Shown here: positions 45,281 to 56,490 of the stretch, in pieces | Layout of the letters: each line of letters begins with the position of its first letter | How positions within the stretch are numbered: position 1 is the first letter of the stretch | Assembly (NCBI GenBank): GCA_015956445.1 | Contig: WIUZ02000006.1 | Span: 2,046,001 to 2,110,000, forward strand | Length of the DNA stretch: 64,000 bases | Reading direction: 5' to 3' | From: Thelephora terrestris | Taxonomy: Eukaryota > Basidiomycota > Agaricomycetes > Thelephorales > Thelephoraceae | The notes under the pieces: generated by a model | Databases searched by the model: none | Seen by the model: the letters and a program-made list of their open reading frames with translations, nothing else | What the model was told of the DNA's origin: nothing | Made by a program: the position numbers and the translations under genes

Positions 45281-47383
45281 CTATTGTCCGTTAGAACTCG
45301 TCTGAGAGTGCAACGTCCCGCTCCTGCTCCGTTGGACCGGAGTCATAGGCAGAGGCCGTGGTCGTGGTCCTCTCGGGCTCATAGGTGGCGGAGGGCTAGA
45401 TGGGAACGTCCACAACGGCATCGGCGGTACTACTGCAAGCTCCTGAACGCCAGAAAACTGCGAATACACAGATACCGAACTTCCGCTTCGACGATAAAGA
45501 GAGCGACCAGTCCCATCGTGATCAAGGCCGTCATTGTTGCCAGGGAACACGGGCACAGTTTTGGCCGATTTGGTGTTCAGATCCGACTGAGTTCGACCGA
45601 CTTCATCGGGTATGCGCCGTAGGGAGTTGATTTCGAAGGGATCTACCGCGGTGCTCGTGTGGTCTTCCGTAAATTTATCCGTGAAGCTGGGGGTTGAAGG
45701 GATCGAAGGAGGTAGAGGAGGGTAACCAAATTGTCCAGGTGTTGAGGGGATAGAGGGAGGGAGAGGAGGGTAAATAAATTGTCCAGGCGTCGAGGGGATA
45801 GAAGGAGGGAGAGAAGGATAACTGAATTTTCCGGGAGTTGGAGGGGTAGGAGGCGGGAGAGGGAAACTTAACGATCCCGGAGTTGAAGGGATAGAGGGAG
45901 GGAGGGGAGGGAAAATGAAGTTTTGAGGAGTGGAAGGAATGGAAGGAGGAAGGGGAGGGAAACTGAACGATCCTGGAGTTGAAGGGAGAGGGGGGTATAA
46001 GTATGAGACGTATGGGGTCGTGAAACCGTTTATTGGAGGTAGCATCTGAGGCGAAGGAGGAGCGTAACTCAAGGACGATACCGAAGAGACCATCGTCGAA
46101 GGAGAGGGTGGAAGTGGGATATGCGCCGCGAGGGAAAAGGGTAGCGCGGGTGTTATCTCGATGTAAGAGGGTAACCTCTCCGCCGAAATCCCGCTCGTTC
46201 TCTGACTGTCCCGATTTTGCATGGCCCCTTGCACCGCAGGTATCGGCGGTAGTTTCCTCCACTGGATGGTCGCCTCATCCTCCGCAGCAGATGCCTGGTT
46301 TCGCCGTCCTATGGAACGTCTCGAGGATCGACGAGAGGAAGGAGAGGTAGACCTCAACGAAGAACTCGAGCTGTTCCACCTCAACGCAGAGGTGATAATC
46401 TGCAACGTGCTAGACGTGGGCCGACTGCGCTTCCCATTCGTATCCCCGTCGCTGTCAGGAGAGATCGGTGTGCTCGGGTTTGTCGCGCTAAACCTTGGGT
46501 TGAAGATGGAAGAAGACTGCTTCCGGTGGTGGCTATGAGGCCGCACGGGACTTTCCAGCTGCATCGCGGCCGAGGAGTAAGTTCGAGGCCGATCGTTCGT
46601 GATGAACGACGGGAGGGTGATTATCGACAATAAACCGGAACCATGGGAAGCTCTCGATCTCGTTTTGTTGTGGAGAGTTGGGTTGTAAGCGGAAGGTGGA
46701 AGGTTGTCACCCTCCACAGGGGATTCCGTGAACACATTTTCGGGGTCTGTAATTGGCGGAGGGGAAGTGGGCACGGCGAACGAAGGATAGGCCGGGTCAA
46801 GGGGGGGAGTATTGATCAAAGCGACGCTCGATACGACCGAAGGGGGGTTGAGGTGGCGGGGCATGTTACCACCAATCTCCTGGAGCCGAGATGATGCAAT
46901 TAGCGTTGACTCTCCTTCGCTATTTGAAGGAAACTGTCGATCCAGCGGTGAACGGTCGAGAGTGGTACCTCCATCTTTCTCCATCGCATAGAGAGTCTGT
47001 TCGAAGGACCTGGTGGCGACTTTTGATGACCGCCTATCCCAGGATCCACCTCGTCGCAAGGTGAGTTACAGCTCTGGAGAGCACGTTTCGAGCATTCACA
47101 CACCTTTCCGGGGTTTCCGTCTTCCGCACTTCATGATAAAGCACGCCCTGCACCTCGGATCCATGCACCACCACATATGCAGCCTTGCCGCAGTGAGCAC
47201 ACACACCACCACCAACACCGAAACCACCGCGATCGCTGCAATAACGCCTGAGCCCATAGCATCCGAACCTCCGCCATTTTTTCCGGATGCGTTGGTGACG
47301 GTCACTGTCACCGTAGGTAGTGCTGAGTTTCCATCGTAGGCAGTGACCGTCTCGCCAATCGAGTAGCCAGTGAGCGTAGACAT
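45281..47383 (-). CDS. Single-pass membrane protein with proline-repeat cytoplasmic tail
   Basis: Minus-strand exons 47383-47104 and 47049-45281 (one 54-nt intron, branch site CTGTAAC) give 683 codons including the stop. Residues 1-40 are Thr/Ser/Val-rich (TVTVTVTNASG), then a glycine hinge and one transmembrane helix (VIAAIAVVSVLVVVCVL, about residues 48-66), followed by a cysteine/basic patch (RCRACFIMKCGRRKPRK) that fixes the tail in the cytoplasm. The tail of about 590 residues is Ser/Pro-rich with six to seven copies of a 16-residue unit (PPLPPSIPSTPG plus aromatic) and an RRSSRRS basic stretch. There is no signal peptide before the short outer segment, so an additional 5' exon or a signal-anchor is possible. 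The layout resembles fungal wall/plasma-membrane sensors, but I cannot assign a family. Confidence 0.7.
45690..46010 (-). repeat. Coding repeat of about 48 bp (16 residues) in the membrane protein
   Basis: Six to seven units reading PPLPPSIPSTPG followed by four residues with aromatics (QFIY, QFGY, SLSF, NFIF). Polyproline-like, a plausible binding platform for SH3 or WW partners. Confidence 0.85.
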
Positions 47384-50300
47384 GGTGGTTATCGTCCTGA
47401 TTCGTACGGTAGTTTCTGTGAAACCTTGAAATTAAATAATCAGTAGAAAAGGAGCGTGTCGTGGGGTCAAGTGGCTGTAAGTGAGTGTGAGGAGCCGCCG
47501 ACCCAATGTATGAGATAGATGGTGGAGGCAGGTGAGACGAGAACGGCGTAAACTTTCCGGACTTCCACCGATGGGAACGATGGGGTTGGATGGAAAGGGA
47601 GGAAGTCTCGGAGCGGGGAGCACAGGTGTATATACAACGCCACAGGACCAACAAATCCCAGACATCTGCATCAGATTCCATCACGGCAAAACGGCGAGGG
47701 ACGTGCTGACGCCTCGGAGAAGCAGAGGGTGTATACATCCCATTTGGGAGACTGAGTTAGACCACGCGTTAGATATGCAGGGCGTCAACTTTCTTCCAGG
47801 GTGAGGATGGTAGATACCGCATGGGGCGTAGAAATCCGGTGTCGTTGCCTGCAACTGGAATTGTCGGTTTTGAACTGGATCTGATCCATTCAGGAGGCTG
47901 TGAGAGCGAACATGGCGATATGCGAAAGCCTTCGAGATGACACGTCGTGTTGGTCACCGGACAAGCTTCAAACTGCGTCCGATGAATGATCGGGGTCGTT
48001 TTTAAAAAAAAAAAAAATGATCGGGGTCGTGATGGAAGATGGCAACTCTACACGACGACCCTGACTCTTAGTTGCGAACGTAGCAATTGCAGGATGCAAG
48101 ATGCAAGATAGAGCACTCGTCCGTAGAACAGCCACTCGGGGGCCACTCAATAACTCCCATCTTGAGATTTTCGACCGGCTTCCACGGAGCAATCTCATAC
48201 AACTACGCGACCCTTAAGCTTCAAGCTCCCTTCCGTCCGGAGGTCATGGAAAAGTCACTTGACTTATAGAGCGGCGGCAGAGTCAAGGTGGATACCGGAT
48301 CCACGCAAGCGATGATTCGCTTGCGCGGCCGAGCACCCCGCGAATTAACATGTTGGTACATAGAGCCGGACTTGATGCAATTGTGCGGAACTCACGCTCT
48401 TCAATTAAATCTCATCCTGTGCCGGTTGAACTCGTAGTTGCGTCCGCAGTTCAGTCTCCGTTGCGATAGAAGCGTAGACCGTGCTTCCCTCGGGGTTTCC
48501 GTGAGGGGTCCATCAGGTGCTCCAGAGGCTTGATTTTCGGTTTTGACCCCGGGAGGCCATACAAGGCCGGCAAAAGGGTTCGGAGGTGGCTGCCACCCAT
48601 TCCGAGCTTCGATTGACCGCAATCGACACCACCGCCTTTGAGGACCCCACGTCCGTTGTAACTTCCAACCCAGCACCAACAACTGGACGCGCGGCCTGAT
48701 CGATATGTCACCGAACGCAGATGGCGTTGACAGACGGAATGGTCAGAGCGAGGCACTACCAGCTGGTCGCAGCGAACGAGCGGCGGGATCGTCCAAATGC
48801 ATATGTCATCCCGACTGTCAGCGCGCAGAAAGGAAAGGTGAAAGCTGAGTACTGAAGCTTGAATGTGAAAAGGCGCGGAGCCGCGAGTCTATGGGATGCA
48901 GTCGCGTCGAAAAAGGAACATCATTGTGGATAGAAAAGGGAGAGTTGTCGAGACACCTCATCATTCCGAATACCCCCCGAGAGTTTCATCACCATCGCGG
49001 TGATATTGCGCTTGCCAAAGCCACACAGATGGGATCCAATAGAATACAGTAAGTGAATTGCGCCGTTCAACTGAACACGCTCAAAAAATATGGGAAAACT
49101 CAACGCTGGCTGAAGGTTTTCACACCCTTTCCAGTAACGGTGCAAATCGCGGTGGCGCCTCTCGACGGAAACGGCACAAAGCAACGCGACAGACAAGAAG
49201 AGTCCACAGCTCAGAACACGAGCGCGCACCACAAAAACGCCGGAGGATCCCGAATGATCGCCGACGCCGGTCCGCCGCCACACTCTCTCACTCTCTCCAT
49301 ACTTTGTTTTGGCTAACCCTTGGAACTTTGTAATCCATAAACAAAAGCATCGCCATACATCAGAAAAACGTCTGTTCGAGTTGTTCGCAGATATACCCAC
49401 CTTCATGTGGCAACACTGCTCCTTCTCGGAAACGCAGGGTACTTTGACCGTGCCACATTCATGAAGCGCTGTCACGGATTCTGTACGGTGTATCGCACGG
49501 GCAACATGGTGAAGAACGGGCCCATGGTCACATAAAATTAACAAAGCGGGACAAGAAATGGAAATAACGATGGAACCGTTTCTCACATCACATTTGACAT
49601 AGCTTTTCACCTCGCGGGTAGCTTGAAAACCTCCGGTTGAGTTCTAGCTACTTAGAATGCATTGATTTTTGTAGAACTGCCGGGGAGATAGTACGAGGTC
49701 GCCTCGGAGACACCAAACGCCAAGTCCAAGTCCTTCTCCTTGCCACTGTGTCTGGACAGCGTTGCCGCTTACCCGGAACGCTTTCGAGCACCCCCTGATA
49801 TCGCACCGTTAATTCCATCTATTCGTCAAATCATCGTGAAAAATGGCACAGAGCAGTGGAAAAGTCGCTATTACGAGCCCATCCTTCGCAGCGCTACTCA
49901 GGCCGCACATCTGAGAACCCATAACAGCACCTGATGAATAAGGCCCAGTTAAAGTCCATCCGTACCCTCAAGCTTCCGAATTTCTATTCGTAACGCAGGG
50001 AGAGAGGAGAGGAGCATGCCGTGGTTCTGGGAAGTACCTCCACGGCCAAGGTGGGTGCATCTGTGGCCAACTCTAATAGATGTAAACTCGTGCTTCCAAA
50101 GCTGGCGTTCCATAACCGGATTTTTCTCCTTCTCCTTCTCCCTGTGTTCAAATAAAGTCGCCCCCATCCTGGAACGTGTTTGAGCACCCTTTGGTCGAAC
50201 AAGGTATCACAAAACTGATGTCTCTCCTCTCCCAGTGTTTACATGTTTTCCGTTAAACTTGACCGCACGGGATCCAGAGCTTCGGTTTCCCTCAACTGGA

Positions 50301-51369
50301 CTCGTACTGCCGCAGAGGCTTTCGGACTTGCGCTCTTTTACGTTCGCATTGTTCAGTCGACGTTCTTTACCGGAAAAGAGGATAGATGCAATGTCGCCGA
50401 GAACTTCCTCCTCAGGTCCACCAGAAGTCACCCGGGACGGGCCAAAGACAAGAGGTTTGATTTGACCTTTATGGCGATGGATCGATGTTGGGTCGTGAAA
50501 AACCTGGCGCAACTCTTCGGGTGAGATTGTCGACACGATCGAGGAATTTGTTTCGGGGTCTGCCAGCCAAAAACACCAGATGTGTGTTTTGACAAGAAGC
50601 CATCGGAAATGACGGAAGTGTCCGTCCAGGGTGGGGAATTTGGCGAGGTTGAACTATTCAGAGAACATTGGACACATTGGTTTGTAGGGTGAGCCTGAGG
50701 GTGAGCTACGAAAGATTGACATTGAAACGGGAGATTTCATGTGAATGGGGCGATACACAGGGCGTATTCCCTGTTTAAAAAACGCGTAAGACTGCGGACG
50801 GAGGAGGGAACTTCCCACATCGCCTCCGCTTGCATTCGATCCAAACGCTGAGCGCTTGAGCCTTCACACACCGCCAAGATATAATAAAATCTCGACCAGC
50901 TGCGAATGCTTCGACTGTAGCCCGCTGAGATAACCAGGGAGCTCACTCGTGGGGGAACCGGGGCCATCATGCTCGGGGATGGTTTTCGGCGATCCAGCGA
51001 GCAAGAGATTCCGACTTTCGACGCGTCAGGTCAGGCCGAGCCTTTTCGGGCGGTGGTTCTACGCACAGATGAAGGCGCTCTGGTAAATTCACAAAGATCC
51101 GTTTGCGTATGGAGGGACTTCAGGGGATTTCCTAGGCTGGAATCCAGCCCCAAATACAGAGCGAATTCGGAGGAGGATGCGAGGGGGGGGGGGCTGCTGG
51201 GGGGGGGACGCTGGGATTTCCCACTTGCTCCGCGATCGTGGGAATCGAGTCGGGGTCACCGGATCAGATTTTACCTGCCGTCCGCTGGCGAGGCCTTGAG
51301 CAGCTCCTGCGGAACCCGTGCATATCTGTGCATACATATCTTAACCCCCACGTCGACGTGAACAACACA
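47384..51369. other. 4-kb gap without a convincing gene
   Basis: Several open frames exist (for example 48921-49610 minus and 48451-48756 minus), but they lack ATG support, family motifs or splice consistency. The gap holds a poly(A) tract between short direct repeats (47985-48030) and two G runs (51183-51193 and 51199-51207). It separates the two inverted NLR copies. Confidence 0.5.
47985..48030 (+). repeat. 15-bp direct repeat around an oligo(A) tract
   Basis: AATGATCGGGGTCGT occurs at 47985-47999 and 48016-48030, separated by TTTT and 12 A. It resembles the scar of a minimal retrotransposed insertion (target duplication plus poly-A), though slippage duplication is possible. Confidence 0.7.
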
Positions 51370-54300
51370 ATGCCCGGTAAAAAGTCCAAAAAACCGTTCA
51401 AATCCCCCAGAAACCTCTTGTTGGGAATCACAACTAACGTGGCCGTTGGTCCGCTCGGCTTCCAAGTAGCACTCGACATCAATCCCCAAGGTGAATGAGA
51501 TCGTTCTTACCACGAGCTGGGCGGATATCGACTCAATTTGACTGCGATCCTAGATGTGGATAACCCTGAGCCTTCACGGATCGTATTTCGCCCAAGCGAA
51601 AACAGAGCCCAAGAACCTCCCATACCAGGAACCTCAACTGCTGTTGCAATCCGCGATGTCGAAGAAGAGGATCCCCCTATGGGTGAGCGTTACTAATCCC
51701 CGCCACCCTGGCCGATGTTCATTCGGACCTCCCCGCTAGGAGGAAATATCGGCCACATACCCCACAAAGCGATGGAACCGGAGGGTACGCACAACTCCGT
51801 GGCATCGTTCGTGTCCTCATAGCACCTATCAGTTCCGGAACAAGACCGCAGAATGGCAACGCTTGAGGACCCCATCGTTCGCAGCGGATTTGGTTCTCTC
51901 AAATCTCTCCTCGAAGCTATCTCCGCTGTCTACGCAGATCCCGGAGTTAGTTTACCACTCCCTACTTGAAATGCCGTTTTGACTGACAACTCTGCAGGAA
52001 TTCACCGCCGTTGAGAACAAGGTGGAAGGGCTCCTTTTACGTCTAGTCTCGATGGACGCATTTTTTGCGATACCGCCAGGTGACGTCGCAGAGCTGAGGC
52101 GCCGGGAAGAAGTGATACGGTATGAAATGTCCCCCTCCTTCGCGCTCGGTGCTGAATCCCTTCCAGTGAACTCAAGGAAATCGAGGGAAGACTGCGGTCG
52201 TTGTCTAAGGATCCGTACCCGTCGCAGTGGCTCATCGATCACGCTAAACAAGATGGAGGTGTTTTCAACCTTCTTGAGGATCTGCGAGAGGCAATCTTTC
52301 ACTATCAGGTCTGTGTGCGTGAGATGTCACTTCCATTAATATTAACAAGAACAACAGATGGTGCGAAGAACGAGAATCGACGACCAGGCATTCAAATTGG
52401 TGGTAAGTGTTCCCCATTGCGTCTGGACAGGCGAAATGACAGCCCTCGGCAGAACCCAGGTTAGAACACCTCCCGCTCCCGCCTTTCAGATGACGGTTGG
52501 CCAACAGAATTCCTCCCGACAGCTGAATCTGATATTCTCGGAAAACTTCGCTATGCACGAGACGCCGAGTATCGACATGGTGACCGTGGAAATTGTCTCA
52601 GGGGAACCCGTAGAACCATTCTGGATGAGATTGAATTCTGGACACGTGACCCCCGCAGGCCCCCTGTCTACTGGTTGAATGGGCTCGCAGGGACAGGGAA
52701 GAGCACCATCGCCCAGACGATCGCGGAGAGGACTTTCGCGGACGGACAGCTTGGTGCTTCGTTCTTCTGTTCGCGAGACTTTGAGGACCGAAGGAACATT
52801 CGGTTCATCTTCCCCACCATAGCTGTCCAACTCGCCCGGAGGCGCGCCGAGTTTCGGTCAATCTTTGTCCCCCTAGTGCGATCGGATCCAGATATCATTC
52901 ACGAGTCCCTGTATGGCCAGATGGACAAGTTGTTGGTCCAACCCCTCCTAAAATCTGCCATCTCAACCGTAATCGTGATCGACGCATTGGACGAGTGCGA
53001 AGATGACGAACCCACTTCGGCGATCCTGTCTGTCCTTGGACGATTTGTGAATCAGATCCCCAAAGTCAAGTTCTTCGTCACCGGTCGTCCGGAACCACGG
53101 ATTCGACATGGCTTCCGTCTCCCGCTGTTGGCCAAAGCAACGGACGTGTTTGAACTTCACGAGGTCGAGCCGGATCAAATCATGAGCGACATGCAACTGT
53201 TCTACAAACACAACTGCTCAGAAATCAAGAGCCGTCACCATGGGCTGGACGACTGGCCGGCCGAAGAACAGTTAAATCAACTTTGCGAACGTGCGGCAGG
53301 ACTGTTTATCTATGCCATGGCTACCGTCAGGTTCATTAACCAAAACAGCAAGAACCCCAAGAAACAACTGGATCGGCTCATACAGTCACAGGAGAGCGGA
53401 TTCGAGGGAAGGACCAAACTCAAGGCGAACACGACGCTCGATTCACTCTACATGTCGATTCTTCGCGAGGCTTTCAGTGACGATGACCCAGAGGATGATC
53501 TAAAGCTCCGGTCAGTTCTCGGCGCTGTGATTCTCGCCGCAAATCCGCTCTCTCCCTCCGCCATTGCTGCACTCCTAGACTTTGATCCCGGAGACGTATT
53601 CCCCCTACTGTCATCGGTGAATTCGCTCCTTGTTCTCTCGAAGATCGATCAGCCTGTTCGGCCCTTCCACAAGTCCTTTCCCGACTTCATTATCGACCCG
53701 GACCGGTGCACTAATCCAAGATTCCGCGTCCACCCTCCCGATCAACACACGGAACTTCTGGTCGGCTGTCTCAAGCTGATGAACCGAAGGCTGGAGCGTA
53801 ACATGTGCGGGCTCCCGGATGGGGTCACCAACGCAGAGGTCAAGGATCTGAAGCAGAGAACCGAACGACATGTTTGCAGGGCTTTGGAATACGCCTGTAG
53901 ATCATGGCACAAGCACCTCAAGGACACAAGGCCATTTCAGAAGCTCGAAATCACACGTGTCCTGCACCGGTTCCTGGAGGAAAAGTTTTTGTTCTGGCTA
54001 GAAGTTCTCAGCGTCCTCGGTGCCACAAGAGAAGCGGTCGATGCATTGGAAGCGACTGAAAAATGGTTAGATGTACGTTATATCTAGTTTTCAGTTGACT
54101 TCCGAAGGTTTATCAGGCTGCATCTAGGTGTCGCGGACTCTTGACCTTACCAGGGATTACTTTCGTTTCGTAGTCGCATTCTTCAGCGTCATCAACACGT
54201 CCGCACCACACATCTATGTTTCAGCACTCCCCCTATCGCCCCGAATGTCAATCGTACGCGAACTGTACAAGCAATACGCTTGTCCCTCAGCGAAGATTGT

Positions 54301-56071
54301 ACAAGGATTACAGGACTTGTGGAATCCGGTATATGCGAATCGTGGTTTTAAGAGGGTAGCCGCATGGTCACCGTGCAACCGGTTCATTGCTGTCGCCAGC
54401 AGGCCCGCTCGTGCCACCACAAGTGCAACGATAGAAATTCTTGACGCAGCAACTCTTGAACGACTTAACATCTTCAATTCCCCTCAAGCTCTTGGGGATC
54501 AACGGCTTGGTTTCTCCCCAGACGGTCGTACTTTGATCCAATTTGATCCAGAGAAGTTCATCAGATGGGACCTCCAGACAGGTGTCCCAGTTAGCGCTGT
54601 TTTCTCTGGAAGGTTGGTTCTGGCCCGGCAGAGCTCCTTCTCGTTTGCATATTCCACGGACGGGAAGACCCTTGCAGTTTCAGGCGCTTCATCCCAGAGC
54701 CTCACCACTATCGACACCTACGATCTCCTCTCCGGGACCTACACACGTTCTTATCACGATCCAGAAGCACGCATTGTAGCCCCGATCTGGACCCACGCTG
54801 AATGTCTTCGTTTTGTCACTGTGAAGCCAGGTTCCATCACCATGTGGGAAGCCCCATTTCTCTCGGTACACACGCCAGCAATGATTCAATCTTTCCCTAC
54901 ACCGGACGAGATTACTGATATAGAGGAGGCCGCCCAATCGAAGTGTGGGGATTTTTTGTTCCTCCCTGCTTTCTCCCAACTCGCCTTCAAAACCCAAGAT
55001 ACGATTTTCATCTGGGATGCTAAAGATTCAAGGTTCCTTCTGAAATTTGTGCCCATTCAAAACCCGTGGCCACACCAGGGGTCGTCGTTCTCCTCCGATG
55101 GTCGCTTCTTTTCACACGTAGACCTTTATGAAAATATCTATGTTTGGAAGAGGTCCCCCACCGACTACATTCTTCACCAAGTACTCCCCCTTCACTCAAC
55201 AAAACCACTCCTCTCCCCAAATGGAGAATCGATCATCGCTATCGCCCGCGCGGCGCTTCACTTATGGCACACAAGATATCATGTTCACTTACCCCCTAGA
55301 GAACCAAAAGATGAGGATGGATTCGATTTCCTTCTGGAATTTTCCCCAAATGAAGTGTTGGCAGCATCCGTACGCTTTATGGGAGACACCGTCACAATTC
55401 TCGACCTCCAGTCCGGTAATCCGCGGCTGACCATCGACACGGGTATGGAGGTTATGTGCCTGGGGGTAACGGCCAGCACTGTCGCTGTCGCCGGTGGGGG
55501 GAAGATTATTAATTGGAATCTGCCTGCGGAAAACTGCGCCAACGCCATGGCGAGCGTTGATGATAGCGTTCATACTACGGTGCTCGCTTGTTCAAATCTA
55601 GCCTATTCGGCTGAAAGGTCAATATCCCCTGATCTCACCCACATTGCCGTAACAGAGCGCGGAAATCCATACAATCTGCACATTCACTCCATGTCTACCG
55701 GGAAGCGACTTGTGGGTACCAAAGTACCCGATACACTGCAATGGGTCATTCTCGGTGGACGTGAGGTCTGGTGCATGGATGGCAAGGATTATGTGCGGGG
55801 ATGGAAGATTATCCAGGACGGCGGGTCTGGGATTGCCGGGCTGGAGCCCCTAGAGACAACCAAGTGCCCACCGCAGGTGTCCCCCTGGCAGTCGCGCTGC
55901 GGTTACGAGGTCACTCACGACGGGTGGGTGTTGAGCCCCACCCAGAAGCGACTCTTGTGGTTGCCACAACACTGGAGGGAATTGGGGGAACACACCACGT
56001 GGAGTGGACGGATTCTTGGGTTGAGGCATTGCGAATTACCAGAGGTTGTTATCATAGAGTTTCTCGAGTGA
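51370..56071 (+). CDS. NACHT-WD40 (NLR-type) protein, copy B
   Basis: Plus-strand exons 51370-51490, 51554-51682, 51833-51945, 51998-52119, 52167-52308, a small exon starting at 52358, 52523-54072 and 54128-56071; about 1390 residues. The N-terminal region is helical and charged (LKEIEGRLRSLSKD, LLEDLREAIFHYQ). The NACHT domain follows with Walker A (NGLAGTGKST, about 52690), Walker B (VIVIDALDEC, about 52975) and FFVTGRPE, then a helical linker, and WD40-like repeats fill the last exon (VAWSPCNRFIAV, LGFSPDGRTL, SPNGESII, ITVAVAGGG-type strands). Expected role: cytoplasmic receptor in non-self recognition or cell death. It is homologous along its whole length to copy A, in inverted orientation. 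Canonical donors of the small exon near 52.4 kb leave the wrong phase for the next exon in both copies, so that junction is unresolved. Confidence 0.83.
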
Positions 56072-56490
56072 CCTGATGGGCAGAGCTTTCCATTCCTTCC
56101 CTCCACATGCATCTGGTTCTAGTTCTCCAGGATGCTTCGTCTCATTCAAGTTTTTGGCGGCGTTGATGTATTTCTTTGCAATTTCTACTAGTACGCAGCC
56201 CGTGTGTCGACAGATCGTTCCATTGTACATCCTCCCCTGCATCTTTACCCTGTTTCACTGTGGAAAATCTGAGGACGTCGCAAGCTGTTCGGGGGTGCGT
56301 CTTGCTGTTTCCATTGATTGCACCCGTGGGGAGAAGTCTTAATCATTCCCGAAGACATCAACGGAGTCGTTCAAATGGCAATGGAAATTTTGAACTAAAG
56401 GCATGGGCTGGAATGATCAACGCCACGTGTCCAACGATGACGCCGAAAGAACATGCACGAAGGTCTACGAAGGTATGCTTGGCAAGAGTA
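56072..56490. other. Convergent 3' gap between NLR copy B and COQ6
   Basis: No gene seen; it should contain both 3' ends. Confidence 0.55.

Noticed and set aside
48451-48756. Possible small ribosomal-type protein (RKPRGKHGLRFYR end)
   Set aside because: The tail is only superficially similar, there is no ATG and no other part fits a ribosomal family.
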